From: Rhineura floridana | Taxonomy: Eukaryota > Chordata > Lepidosauria > Squamata > Rhineuridae | Length of the DNA stretch: 64,000 nucleotides | NCBI RefSeq assembly: GCF_030035675.1 | Contig: NC_084482.1 | Coordinates: forward strand, 188,081,873-188,145,872 | Direction of reading: 5' to 3' | Shown here: positions 1 through 10,927 of the stretch, piece after piece | Layout of the letters: every line of letters starts with the position of its first letter | How positions within the stretch are numbered: position 1 is the first letter of the stretch | Position numbers and translations under genes: made by a program | The notes under the pieces: generated by a model | Databases searched by the model: none | What the model saw: only the letters and a program-made list of their open reading frames with translations | Told to the model about the DNA's origin: nothing

Positions 1-715
1 TCCTTAGTCACTTTCATTATCCAACGTATGTTTGCGATATGATCTCTGGTGCCTTTTCCCTTTCTATATCCAGCTTGGACATCTGGCATTTCTCGCTCCA
101 TATATGGTAAGAGTCTTTGTTGTAGAATCTTGAGCATTACTTTACTTGCATGGGATATTAAGGCAATAGTTTGATAATTGCTGCATTCCCAGGGATCCCC
201 TTTCTTTGGAATTGGGATGTATATTGAACACTTCCAGTCTGTGGACCATTGTTTAGTTTTCCATATTTCTTGACAGATTTTTGTCAAAATTTGGACAGAT
301 TCAGTCTCAGTAGCTTGTAGCAACTCTATTGGTATGCCATCTGTTCCTGGTGATTTGTTTCTTCCAAGTATTTTAAGAGCAGCTTTCACTTCACATTCTA
401 AAATTTCTGGTTCTTCATCATACGGTTCCTCCGTGAATGAATCTGTCATGCATCTCATTTATATAGTTCTTCAGTGTATTGTTTCCATCTTCCTTTTATT
501 TCATCTTGGTCAGTCAGTGTGTTTCCCTGTTGATTATTCAACATCGCTACTCTTGGTTTGAATTTCACTTTAATTTCTCTAATACTTTGGAAGAGGGCTC
601 TCCTACCTTTTTATTATCCTCTTCTATTTCTGTACAATAATTATTGTAGTAGTTCTCTTTGTCCTTATGTACTAGTCACTGTATTATTGCATTTAGGGTT
701 CTAACCGTTTTTTTT
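1..715 (-). mobile_element. BovB (RTE-type) LINE fragment, reverse transcriptase region
   Basis: Read on the minus strand, the block encodes RTE/BovB reverse-transcriptase peptides in order, including KSPGTDGIP, then HASKVMLKILQQRL, then QAGYRKGKGTRDHIANIRW near the window edge. The element is cut by the window start, so only an internal piece of the polymerase ORF is visible. The right limit is approximate. BovB LINEs are abundant in squamates, which supports the taxonomic call. Confidence 0.85.
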
Positions 716-960
716 GCTTTTGCTTTCCTTCTATCTTCTTACTGTTATTATTATTAATATTATTGTTAATAATATAATAATGTTAATTATTATTAACATT
801 GCTAATAATATAATATTGATGTTCATAATATAATAGTTATTGTATATAAATAATATATATAAATATATTATAATATATAAATATAAATAATATTATATAT
901 ACATATATATATTATATTATTAACAATATTATTAATAATTAATAATACTAAATAAGCCCC
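716..960. repeat. AT-rich low-complexity tract
   Basis: Almost pure A/T made of TTATTA, AATAAT and TATATA runs with local self-complementarity. No gene or transposon end is visible in it. Confidence 0.85.
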
Positions 961-1366
961 AGCACTTTGAATAAAGCCTCAAACAGTTGCTGTTTAAAAA
1001 CTGGTGAAACATATTATCTGTAACTGATCCCAGTTCTTAAATCAGTTCAGCTATTCAGTTCCTTCTGGGTACATTAGGTACCAAAGACTTCCCAATTCAA
1101 GCTGCCCAGTCCTGATTTTCCTGTTTCCAATCTGTCTATGCCGTTACCACCATTTTTTCTCTAGTGTTGCCTGACCTCAGCTTAGCCACCATTATCGTTG
1201 CTCACCCCAAAGTAGACGGATCAGTAGAGATAACCAACTTAAGGCTGACTCCTGCAACTGTATTTTTCACAGTGGTTTGAACAGCTGTAAACTAACAGGT
1301 CACCTTTCCATCCATGCTGTGAAGATCTTCACTTGATGATTTCTGCCAATCAAAGTGCAGTTAAAG
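961..1366. other. Unassigned intergenic DNA
   Basis: No coding exon, repeat end or RNA feature recognised between the AT-rich tract and the next transposon. Confidence 0.5.
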
Positions 1367-1374
1367 CACTAGAC

Positions 1375-2283
1375 CAGTGTTTCCCAAACTTTCAACATGC
1401 GCGTACCCCTTTTGAGACATTGATTTTACCGGCATACCCAACTTTCAGAAAAATAATTGGGAGAGGGGTTAAGTATTATAACACATTTGTAATTCCTATA
1501 ATTTTATATGAAATGTTTGTAAAAAAAAGTGAATACAAAGTAAGTAATAAACATTTTAATAATAGAAATAATATTTATATAACAAAAATATATATTCAAA
1601 AATATAGAAATAATTCATATACTATTAAAATAACTATTATTCAAACAAAAAAAAACCATTCTGGAAATAAAGAGTAATCCTTTTTTGGTATTAAAATTGT
1701 CAATACAAAACACCTGTTTAATGGGAGGGGTGGAACTGCTTGTGACCAGATATTAGTGCGGCGATATATGCAGCCGAAGAGCGGGAGATTCCCCAAGAGG
1801 GAAGCGGCTGGCGAGATGGCCACTGCAGGGCTGAAGATAGAGGAAAAAACCCCACTTCCCCGCTTCCCGGTGTGAACATTTTTGTAGTCGAGCATATGCA
1901 TAAATATCTTCTACCTGTTTGTAGAAGTGTTTTTTGGTGGCCAATGTCATTTCGAGGGAGTCCGAGTCTTATGAGAAACTGGAGAGGTGCATGAAAAGAC
2001 AAGGAATGCATTGAGAGCGAAAGAGACTATGCATTGAATAACATTGGGATAAACCACTGTTATTATATTGATCTTCCCTCACATGATTGTGTGAGAAACT
2101 GGAGAAATCACAAGAACTGTATTTTCTCTTAAAAGAACACACACACACACGTTTTTGCCGCTAAAACCCAATGATAAAGTACAAAAAAAACCATTCGGCC
2201 GCGTACCCCTTAAAACCCTTTCACATACCACCAGGGGTACGTGTACCACCAGGGGTACGTGTACCACCCTTTGGGAAACACTG
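1375..2283 (+). mobile_element. Non-autonomous hAT element (Charlie-like ends), 909 bp
   Basis: The element starts CAGTGTTTCCCAAACTTT and ends in the near reverse complement (CCCTTTGGGAAACACTG), so it has terminal inverted repeats of about 15 bp. Both sides carry a perfect 8-bp target duplication CACTAGAC (1367-1374 and 2284-2291), which is diagnostic for hAT. No transposase motif could be found inside. Two short GGGGTACGTGTACCACCA-type direct repeats lie close to the right end. Strand is arbitrary. The Charlie label rests on the resemblance of the ends to the CAGTGGTTCTCAAAC type. Confidence 0.85.
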
Positions 2284-2291
2284 CACTAGAC

Positions 2292-2428
2292 CAATGGTGG
2301 CTAACCTGTAACGCTCCAGATGTTGTTGGACTCCAACTCCCATCAACCCTAGCTAGTATAGCCAATGGTCCAAAATGATAGGTTGTAGTCCAACAACATC
2401 TGGAGGTCAGGTTAGCACCACCACCACC
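2292..2428. mobile_element. Palindromic fold-back MITE (hAT-like)
   Basis: Two inverted arms share CCAGATGTTGTTGGACT on the left and its complement on the right (AGTCCAACAACATCTGG). They flank the squamate MITE core CCCATCAACCCTAGC. It directly abuts the target duplication of the preceding element. Confidence 0.7.
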
Positions 2429-2616
2429 ACCCCGCACTAGAGCGTACCAAGGTGCTTCCCCCCCTCCTTCTGAGATCTAATGAGCCTCCATCTGGGGATA
2501 TGCTCTTGCATGTTCTCTTCTGACAGCCAGGCTTCCTAAGAATCATATGAGTGAGTACCTATAAAATAAAATAGGTGTGTGTGTGTACACATGCATATGT
2601 AGTACATGTGGGGCAG

Positions 2617-2790
2617 GGATTTATTTATTTATTTATTTATTACATTTATACCCCACCTTTCTTTTCCATTAGAGAAACCCAAGGTGGCTTACATATGGTT
2701 CCCAGGTGGTCTCCCTTCTAGGCACTGTAGCTTCAGAAGGGAGATGGCCTCATGTGCCTTCAGACCATAGCCTGGAACCAATCAAGTGGT
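2617..2790 (-). mobile_element. L2-like LINE/SINE 3' tail, minus strand
   Basis: The block begins with ATTT repeats followed by ATACCCCACCTTTC. On the minus strand this is the GGTGGGGTATAAAT..(AATA)n tail typical of L2-mobilised repeats in squamates. The right limit is uncertain. A short TG microsatellite precedes it. Confidence 0.6.
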
Positions 2791-4241
2791 GTGGCTTGCT
2801 AGCCATATTCCCCAGATTTTAGCTGAGCGAATGAGTTCAGCCTCTCCAGCAACTGACTGCTGTGCTGCCCAATGTCTATTGCTTTTTAAGTGCTGACAAA
2901 TAACCAACATCATGATATATGAACTCCCTCTTTGAAGCAGAAAGCTTTAATTGCCTTCATGATGCCTGGGTGGCATCTCTTCTTAGATTTGATAAGGGAT
3001 TTCAGTCTCCAAGTTTGGCCAAGTACATTCTGCTGCCACAGAAACATACACAAAAAAAGCTCTGTTTTTTCTTCTGCTGGTAATGGTGTTGTGTTCAGCC
3101 TTTAGTGCTGCCGTTTCAGTTTGTCTCTCTGTTGACATCTAGTGTCCTGTGTTGAAAGAACTTAATTAAGGCATACCACCCAGACATTCCATTCCATTTT
3201 GTTGGAATATTTGTCAAATCTTAGTCAAAGACTCCTCCACCGCCACCCTCTATAATTATATATAGGCTTTCGTCAGCAACAGCATATAGTGCTTCCTGCC
3301 CCACATATGCCTGCCTCAGGCCGTTTTGACATGAGTTGTTGAAAATGACACATATTCCGTGAATGGATTGTTTAATGGTTTGTAACGGCTAGACTCAATA
3401 AGTGCCCCAGGGTAAGAAGGTTCTGTTTTGTTTTGTTATCTTTTCTGCCATGCAGAATAGATACTGGTCTAAGAACTGCAATCTCCTTTGACGTAGGTTT
3501 GGTTGTTTGGAGAAACATTTTACGACTCCTTCCAGCTGCCCCAATCCCTCCTCCACCACCTTTTAACAAGCTTTTCTTGTTTTAGGGCCCTGTGCTAGGG
3601 ATAGACGAATTTCTCTCTTTCTTATTTTTCCAACTTAAGTTCACTTTGCCCCACTTCCGCAGCTGTTGCAGATTTGTACATGTGCTTGTGTACCTTTCTC
3701 CTAATACCCACATTTTCCTGTGTAATTTTATCTTACATGCCTTTTTTCAAGGAATTTCCCTAACACAATGCACTTTTGTATGTTGCCTTCAATAATATAT
3801 GCATTTTTCTGTGCACTTTCCCCTAATACACACTTTTTGAATGCATTTGTTGTTGTTGTTAGAGAACTGCATTGTCAAATTGCACGAAATGTGAACTTTG
3901 AAGGATGGCTGTGTTTTGGTTTACCTATTGTTTCAGGAAGAGTAAATTTGGTTGGTTTGCATTAAACTGCAAACTATTTACCCCCATCTCTAGGTAAGAC
4001 AAGGGAGTTCTGTGAGTGGAACTTCTGGCATATTTTCTCTTCTTTAAAAAAGCAGATGCAGGAACTGCTGAGTTGGATTGGGACCACGACAGAGGGCCCT
4101 CTCGTTGTCAACAGCAAACATTTAAAATATCTACTGTTCCCACAAAACAAGTTCATTCATTCTTTAATCCATTCATTTTGTTTGGTGAATGAAGCTTTCG
4201 CTGTGAGATGTTCCCATTATGATTAATTAGAGATTGATTAG
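2791..4241. other. Intergenic DNA, mostly unassigned
   Basis: No gene is supported. The only ordered structure seen is the degenerate tandem array at 3693-3848. The short open frames here show no recognisable domain. Confidence 0.5.
3693..3848 (+). repeat. Degenerate ~30-bp tandem repeat
   Basis: About five diverged units of roughly 30 bp follow the pattern TTTCCCCTAATAYAYGCATTT with a TGTGCAC-like end. The TCCTAATACCC, TTCCCTAACAC and CCCCTAATACACAC cores recur at this spacing. Confidence 0.55.
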
Positions 4242-4249
4242 CTACTACT

Positions 4250-4262
4250 CAGAGCTTGGAAG
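4250..4262 (+). repeat. Left terminal inverted repeat of the hAT element
   Basis: CAGAGCTTGGAAG is identical to the complement of the right end. It is followed within about 80 bp by AGTAAC, GTTACTTG, GTAATTAG and GTTACAAT motifs, a likely transposase-binding subterminal array. Confidence 0.85.
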
Positions 4263-4590
4263 TAACTCGTTATTTTTAACGTGTTACTTGTAATTAGTTA
4301 CAATTTTAAATAACGAGTGGGTAATTCCATTACATTTGGCAAGTAAAGGAACGACTAGTAATTTCCCTACTTTTCAGCTGCAACTTTAACGTTTCCACGT
4401 TAGGTTGGACGTTACTTGGGGGCGGGAACAAGGGGAAGTCAGCTCCTGGCTGTGATTGGTTAACACAAGACATGTGCCTCACACTGATTGGACCTCTGCG
4501 CAGACTCTCTCTTCCCTCGTGATCTGTGTTAGGAGGCACGAGGGAAGAGGTGAATAGGCAGGGCCTGCTGCTAGCGTCTGAGAGGACAAA

Positions 4591-4663
4591 ATGGACGCCG
4601 GAGGAAAAAGCCAGTTGAAGGACAACGAAGAAGGCAGCAGCAGAATGGCGAAGAGCTGTGGAG
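4591..4663 (+). CDS. hAT transposase exon 1
   Basis: ATG at 4591 in ACAAAATGG context, 24 codons plus one base, ending before a GTGAGT donor. A second in-frame ATG follows at codon 19. The phase-1 end fits exactly with exon 2 (G plus AG gives Glu). Exon 1 is a prediction from splice logic, not from protein similarity. Confidence 0.65.
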
Positions 4664-7600
4664 GTGAGTGATGATTATTTGTGTGTGTGTGTGTATGTGT
4701 GCCCCAGTGTGTGTGTTTTCAGCTGGAGTCTCTGGTTTTGGGGGGGCCTCCGGCTCTCTGGCTACCACCCCTTACTCTCCGGACTCTCAGCTTCAATTTA
4801 AAAAAAAAGTAAGTTTCTAGGTGGTCTAATTCCCGAGATATACACCAAAACGTAACCCCCCACACACAACTTTTTTTTAAACAGATCCATGCTCTAGCTA
4901 CAACTCCCATCAGCCCAATCCAGTGGCCATGCTGGCTGGGGCTGATGGGAGCTGTAGTTTTAAAAAGTAACTTTTCAAAGCTCTGGCTGTAACCCCGCCC
5001 TTTCATGATTGTAGCCAATGACGCCACAGTTGTGACTTGTTGATCCAGGCATGCCTAGGCTGAACGTCAGAATATGGTGGTTTTGAGTTTTTTGCAGTTT
5101 GCGTAAGTAATATGGCTTAATGTTTTTTTTTCCTCTTCTGTCCAAGAGTCAGACCCTGGGCTATGAAATATGAAAGTATTTAATCCAATATCTGCTTTTC
5201 TGGGAGTAAAGCCATTTCTGGGAGTAAAGCATGTACCTGGAGTAAACCCCATTGAACTCCATTAGGACTTGCTTTTGAGTAGACATGGTTAGGATTGTGC
5301 TGTAAATTAATGGGACTTGTGAGTAAACATAGTGCAGACTTGTGTTTGTGTTGTAAATCTCTCTCCCTCCAACCCTATTTTTAAAGAAATTAGGCAGGGT
5401 TTATCACAGTTTTTATTATGTAGGAAACTAATACTCATTTTTTAAAAAAATGAATGAAGTTTATTTATTTATTTATTTATTTTTATTATTTGATTTATAT
5501 CCCACCCTTCCTCCCAGTAGGAGCCCAGGGCAGCAAACAAAAGCACTAAAAACACTTTAAAAATCATAAAAACAGACTTTAAAATATATTAAAACAAAAC
5601 ATCTTTAAAAACATTTTTAAAAGCTTTAAAAACATTTTTTTAAAGAAAAAGTTTAAAAACATATTAAAAAGCAATTTCAACACAGATGCAGACTGGGATA
5701 AGGTCTCAACTTAAAGGACTTGTTAAAAGAACAAGTTCCTTATCACTTGAGGCTGCAGTTTTCCCTGGTTGAGTAAGCCCCATTGAATACATTGGGACTT
5801 GCTTCTGAGTAAACAAACATAGGATTGCACTATAAATATCTTTACAGGTTATATAAATAAACATATTTGATAGTCATGCTTATATAAATATTTTCATAGA
5901 ATCATAGAATAGTAGAGTTGGAAGGGGCCTATAAGGCCATCAAGTCCAACCCCCTGCTCAATGCAGGAATCCAAATCAAAGCATTCCCGACAGATGGCTG
6001 TCCAGCTGCCTCTTGAATGCCTCCAGTGTCGGAGATCCCACTACCTCTCTAGTAATTAGTTCCATTGTTGTATGGCTCTAACAGTTAGGAAGCTTTTCCT
6101 GATGTCCAGTCGAAATCTGGCTTCTTGCAACTTGAGCCCATTATTCTGTGTCCTGCACTCTGGGATCATCGAGAAGAGATCCCGGCCCTTCTCTGTGTGG
6201 CAACCTTTCAAGTACGAGTGCTATCATATCTCCGCTCAGTCTTCTCTTCTCCAGGTTAAATATGCCCAGTTCCTTCAGTCTCTCCTCATAGGGCGTTGTT
6301 TCCAGTCCTCTGATCATCCTTGTTGCCCTCTTTTGAACCTGTTCCAGTTTGTCCACATCCTTTTTGAAGTGCAGAGACCAGAACTGGACACAGCACTCAA
6401 GATGAGGCCTAACCAGTGCTGAATAGAGGGGAACTAATACTTCACATGATTTGGAAACTGTACTTCTGTTAATGCAGCCTGATATAGCATTTGCCTTTTT
6501 TGCAGCCACATCACACTGTTGGCTCATATTCAGCTTGTGATCAACAACAATTCCAAGATCCTTCTTGCATGTCGTACTGCTGAGCCAAGTATCCCCCATC
6601 TTATAACTGTGCATTTGGTTTCTTTTTCCTAAGTGTAGAACTTTGCATTTATCCCTGTTGAATTTCATTCTGTTGTTTTCAGACCAATGCTCCAGCCTAT
6701 CAAGGTCCCTTTGAATTTACTTTCTGTCTTCCACGGTATTAGCTATGCCCCCCAATTTTGTATCATCTGCAAATTTGATAAGCATGCTCTGTACCTCCTC
6801 ATCCAAGTAGTTAATAAAAATGTTGAAGATCACTGGGCCCAGGACCGAGCCCTGTGGTACCCCACTCATTACTTCCACCCAGTTTTGTCATGCTGTGTCC
6901 CTATAAGTATCCAATTGCATACTATGGTTGTACAATACTTCCTTTACATTTTAAGTATGCCTTGGGGTAGTCATGGTTCTCCATTGTTTTCATCCTGAGG
7001 GGCAGATAGGCTGAGAAATGGTGAGTAGCCCATGGTCACCCACTACACTTTATAGCTTATTTCCATTTTGAAAAATTAATTAAAACAATTTACATGCAGG
7101 CAAAATTTATTAAGCGGATTCACACAATATGTGTAAAGCACATCCAACTCGCATTTAAAGCGCATGACTTCCCCTAAAGAATTCTGGGAAGTGTCATTTC
7201 CCCTTCACAGTTATAGTTCTCACCACTCTTAACAAACTGCAGTTCCCATGATTCTGTGGTGGGATTCATGTGCTTCAAATGGGTGTTGAATGTGCTTTAA
7301 AGGAATGGTGTGGATCTGCCCTAGGTATGATGTTCATTCAAGAGTGAATTGAAAAGAACAATTTTAAAAGATACTTCTTACTCTTACTCATTTTTCAGAC
7401 CTCTTTCTGAAGTAAAGGGTCAAATCTGTAAAAACATTTGGAGCAGCCACATTAAAAGATAAGGGCAGGGTATTCCAGGCAGGGAGTTGCCAACCCTGCT
7501 TGGATATGGATGTCTTTGCAGAAGAACCCTAGTCAAGGTTTACCAACAGCACAGTCCAAACTATATCTACTTAGAAGTCAGTCCTGTTGAGTTCTATGGG

Positions 7601-10600
7601 GCTTAATCCCTTAGTAAGTGTGTTTAGAATTGCAGCCTTCAGGAGCCTCCATCTTTACTCCCCAAAGCTCCCATCTAACATCTCCACAACACTAGGCTCC
7701 TTTGTCTCTGCTGTGGCCTTCTGGTGACTGCCCTAGCCTGAAGGCACTTAACCCTTCTTGCTGAAAGCAAGTAGGCTAGATTAAATGTTCCCTACCCAGG
7801 CTCATATATATAAAAGATAAAAGATAAACGGCATTTTGTCAAAAGTATTTTTGTCTACATTTTATACCTCATCCTTGGTTTTCCAAGCTTGGCATGGAAT
7901 GCTTCTCATACAGAATTAATTTGAAATGCTGCATATTTATTATCATAATCATCATATTCAAAATAAAAAATATATGTACCGCCTTCAAGTTGATTCCAAC
8001 TTATGGTGACCCTATGAATAGGGTTTTCATGAGGCTGAGAGGCAGTGACTGGCCCAAGGTCACCCAGTGAGCTTCATGGCTATGTGGGGATTTGAACCCT
8101 AGTCTCATTTTGTTCTCACAACAACCCTGTGAGATAGTAGGTTAGACTGGCCCAGGCAGGGTTATTCAGTGAGCAAAAATGATGCAAATAGGATCTCTTT
8201 TAATTGTGGTATCGACCTGCTTACTTCCACTCTAACTGGGGGATCTTGCAGCATGGGGAAGAGATGGGGGCACATCACAGCTGAAGTTCACCCATATAGG
8301 AGCATTATCTCTTGTTTATTACAGAGACGCCTGTTGCAGGTTTTGCTGCTGAGAGCAGCAGTCAGTTAGTGCGGCCACTTGAGTCACAGCTTGTTGATCC
8401 TGAGGAGGCAAAACTAGAAAGTGAGGTTCAGAAAGGAGGCCCTGTGCACGAGGAGGAGGAGGGCATGAAGCAGTGCCAGTTGCCCACAGCCACATCTGCA
8501 GAACAGCAAGTACCATGGTTTGGCTTTGAGAAAGCTTGTACATTTGTGAGCCAGAGTGGGAAAAATGTTGTTGTACGATGCAATTACTGCCTTCCAAGGA
8601 TCAAAAATCTGAGATCAGCTGTTTCCTCCTCATCCAATGTGAAGAAACATTTTGAGGTAAGCCTTTGTCATGCTGGTCCTCAAAGAGTGTCCATTGTCTA
8701 TTTATGTTTAAATTGTGAAGTTCCTCTTCCATTTTTTCTTGGATTCATGCTTTGTTCTTCTTCCTCAGAGGGCACACCCTGAGAAGCTGAGAGCAATTGA
8801 AGAAGCAATAAAGGCAAGGAGATGTGGCCTTCCTGAACCAATGCATGACACCCCTCTTCCCAAAATGCTGAAGCAGCAGCAGACAACCCTTGAGAGGTGG
8901 GGATCTGGCAGGGAGCCTGTCACCCAGAGCAATCTCGACAGGAGAATCATTGATTTAATTGTAGAGGAGACATTACCACTTCAGACTGTGGACAAACCAT
9001 CATTCATTAATCTGGCTCGCATTGGACTCCCCAAAGATCTCACCATCATATGTGCCAAGACTCTGAGAGACAGAATTGAGAAGAGAGCATGCCACATGAG
9101 AGAAGCTCTTACAAACCGAATGGGTGCTGTGGCATATATAGCAACCACTGCAGATTGTTGGACCAATGGCAAGAAGAGTTACTTTGGGGTAACAGCCCAC
9201 TGGATCAACCCAACTACCCTGAAACGTGAGGTCGGGGCCTTGGCTTGTAAGCGTCTGAAGGGGCGCCATACATCCAATGTCCTTTCAAAAGCACTGCATG
9301 ATGTACATGTGCAGTACAGGATCCACAACAAAGTTATGTGCACTACTAGAGACAATGGCTCCAACTTTGTGAAAGCATTCAGAGTTTTCATGGCCAAAGA
9401 ACCAGTGGAAGCTGCAGGCACCAGTGACGATGACGGTGATAACCAGGAGGAGGAGGAGGCTGAGGTGGAGTTTGTGCCTATCTGTGAGATCCTGGACACA
9501 GGACCTGAGGCAGAGGAAGAAACTGCAGACTCAGGAGAGGATTTTGTTTTACCACCACACCAGAGATGTGCTAGCCACACCCTCAACCTTGTGGCAACAC
9601 AAGACATAGAGGCCATGCTTTCTGAGTCCTCCAAATGTAGTCTTCTTGGTCCTTTCAAGAAACAGTTTCGTTCCTTGATGGGAAAGTGCAGCAAGTTGTG
9701 GTCCAAGCAGAACCAGTCAGCTCAGATTGCTGAGTATATCCATGCGCAATGTGGTGTGTATCTGAAGGTACTGAATAAGACCAGGTGGAATTCCACCTTT
9801 GATGCGTTGAAGCAACTACATGAGCTCCTGTCAACTGTGCCACTAAAAATGCATGCCATAATGGACCGCTGCTCCTTGTCCAGGATCACAGCTGCTGAGA
9901 TTGAAGTGGTACAGGAATACACAGAGATTATGGAGCCACTAGCCCAGTCCCTAGATATCCTGCAACGGGAGAACGGCATGTTCATGGGGTATTTGCTACC
10001 AACGCTCTGCAATCTGGACCGCAAGTTAGAAGGACTGGAAAACAAACCTGAGAGGTACACATACTGTTTTCAGCTGCTGAGAGGTGTGCGCGAAGCCCTA
10101 AGAAAGCGGTTTGCAGCTATCTGGGAGGACAAGAGGCTTCTTCTGGCAGCCTGCCTACACCCTCGCTTCAAACTAGATTGGCTGGAATCGTGTCAGGCCA
10201 CCACCCATACCAACAAGTAAGAACATTAGGGAAGCCCTTTGGGTGGATTACTCCAAGGGAAATGTTGTCTCAAGGGAGGCATCAGAGGGCTTAAGGTGGT
10301 AGGCAGGGGCTGGGCCTTTTCTTCCTGGGGCTCCTCATCACAACCTTGGGTTGCTGCAGGTAATCCTTAAGGGTCTGCTGTGCTGCCCCATGAGTGTGGT
10401 GACTTGGTCACCTTCCTACCTTCCATGTCATCATCCACAGGCTCAGGCTGGACCCTGAACCAGGGGACATGACAAGCATCAGGAAATGAAGAGCAGATGA
10501 TGGTTTCCTAACATATATGTGTTAACATATCCTCTCTCTTTCTTAGATACACAATGGAAGCCTTGCTGAAAGCTGAAATAAAGATGGGTGTACTTAATGA

Positions 10601-10847
10601 GGACAGTGATCAGTCTTCAGATAAAGACCAGGAAGGAGATGACTTAGAAGATGACTTCTTTAACTTTCTGCCCCAGGGCAAGAAGTCAGCAGTGGACACT
10701 GCTGAGGAGGAACTGGTGAGGTACCTGAGGTCTCCCAGCAGGGAAGTGTCATCACTCCATGGCTTTCCACGTGTGCTGCGGTGTTTTTTGCAGCACAACA
10801 CAGGCATGCCTTCAAGCGCCGCAGTAGAACGCCTGTTGGCAACGTAA
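4591..10847 (+). CDS. hAT transposase, four exons joined (717 codons), C-terminal tail out of frame
   Basis: Exons 4591-4663, 8325-8656, 8769-10216 and 10547-10847 join in phase (1, 0, 2) at GT/AG borders and read 717 codons. Visible parts, in spliced numbering: a BED zinc finger with Trp89, Cys110, Cys113, His133 and His138, split by intron 2; first catalytic Asp264 in TTADCWTNG; second Asp330 in TTRDNGSNF; an acidic insertion at about 354-390; the Cys402-His405 motif in RCASHTLNL; Trp475 in TRWNSTF; and a C-terminal dimerisation block ending in SSAAVER, where Glu712 is the probable third catalytic residue. These are the hallmarks of cut-and-paste hAT transposases, which act in the nucleus on their own terminal repeats. 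The frame then stops, while the expected tail lies in another frame (see 10838-10927), so this copy is probably inactive unless truncated use is tolerated. Confidence 0.85.
4880..4985. mobile_element. Short hAT-type MITE inside intron 1 of the transposon
   Basis: A palindrome of CTACAACTCCCATCAGCCC and its complement ends in AAGTAACTTTTCAAAGCTCTG-like sequence. The complement of that end begins CAGAGCTTTGAAAAGTTAC, close to the terminus of the surrounding 7 kb element. Confidence 0.65.
5196..5325. repeat. Palindromic TAGGATTG/ATTGGGACTT repeat
   Basis: It has the shape GAGTAAACCCCATTGAACTC, then TTGCTTTTGAGTAGACAT, then AGGATTGTGCTG. Similar copies lie at 5755-5840, 7545-7640, 19630-19735 and 31725-31805, so it is a dispersed fold-back repeat family. 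Confidence 0.6.
5460..5700 (-). mobile_element. L2-like LINE/SINE 3' end, minus strand
   Basis: ATTT repeats are followed by TTTATATCCCACCCTTCCTCC and an A-rich, TTTAAAA-rich body. On the minus strand this gives the GGGTGGGATATAAAT..(AATA)n tail. Confidence 0.6.
5755..5840. repeat. Palindromic TAGGATTG-type repeat, second copy
   Basis: GAGTAAGCCCCATTGAATAC followed by ATTGGGACTTGCTTCTGAG and AGGATTGCAC. Same family as 5196-5325. Confidence 0.6.
5897..6890 (-). mobile_element. CR1 LINE, 3' part (5'-truncated), minus strand
   Basis: The left end is the CR1 3' terminus (ATAGAATCATAGAATAG). Minus-strand translation gives MKFNRDKCKVLHLGKRNQMH, EKDLGIVVD-like and SALVRPHLE peptides from the C-terminal end of CR1 ORF2. 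It sits in intron 1 of the hAT transposase. Confidence 0.9.
7119..7321. mobile_element. MITE of the CATTTAAAGC / GAATTCTGGGAA type
   Basis: The inverted arms carry GCATTTAAAGCGCATGACTT and complementary ATGTGCTTTAAAGG. In the centre are the AAAGAATTCTGGGAA and ACTGCAGTTCCCATGATTCT segments. Related copies lie at 25880-26095 and 51673-52585. Confidence 0.65.
7545..7640. repeat. Palindromic TAGGATTG-type repeat, third copy
   Basis: Contains GTCCTGTTGAGTTCTATGGG followed by GCTTAATCCCTTAGTAAGTG and TAGAATTGCAGCC. Same dispersed family as 5196-5325, more diverged. Confidence 0.5.
7975..8165 (-). mobile_element. tRNA-derived SINE, minus strand, incomplete
   Basis: It carries the shared SINE body (CCTTCAAGTTGATTCCAACT, CCTATGAATAGGG, GGTCACCCAGTGAGCTTCAT) and the degraded tRNA-like GGATTTGAACCCT box B on the minus strand. 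The tRNA head is replaced or joined by another repeat (ACAACAACCCTGTGAGATAG). Confidence 0.7.
8325..8656 (+). CDS. hAT transposase exon 2 (first part of BED finger)
   Basis: Acceptor TTGTTTATTACAG, donor GTAAGC. It encodes an acidic linker and then the BED finger start with RCNYC (the Cys pair) and the first His in KKHFE. The finger is completed by RAHPEKL at the start of exon 3, which confirms the splice. Confidence 0.85.
8769..10216 (+). CDS. hAT transposase exon 3 (catalytic core)
   Basis: Acceptor TTCTTCCTCAG, donor GTAAGA at 10217. 482 codons are open without interruption and contain both catalytic Asp residues, the C-x2-H motif and the conserved TRWNSTF motif. Confidence 0.9.
10547..10847 (+). 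CDS. hAT transposase exon 4 (dimerisation region)
   Basis: Acceptor CTCTCTTTCTTAG. It begins in phase with exon 3 and encodes an acidic stretch followed by the hAT C-terminal block (EEELVRYLRS, GFPRVLRCFL, MPSSAAVERL). It stops after LLAT because the reading frame changes. Confidence 0.85.
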
Positions 10848-10927
10848 TGACTGTAAAAAGACATTCCTTGTCTGACATGCTCTTTGAGCATCTTGTTCTT
10901 TTGAGACATAACAGAAACATATTATAA
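10838..10927 (+). pseudogene. Frame-shifted C-terminal tail of the hAT transposase
   Basis: In another frame the sequence continues GNVMTVKRH and then LSDMLFEHLVLLRHN before a stop at 10925. This is the conserved tail that normally follows AAVERLFSTGG in this family. The residues between RL and GN are missing, so a deletion of about ten bases is the simplest reading. Confidence 0.7.

Noticed and set aside
6141-6668. 175-codon open frame that could be taken for a gene
   Set aside because: It is the C-terminal end of CR1 ORF2 and belongs to a 5'-truncated LINE.
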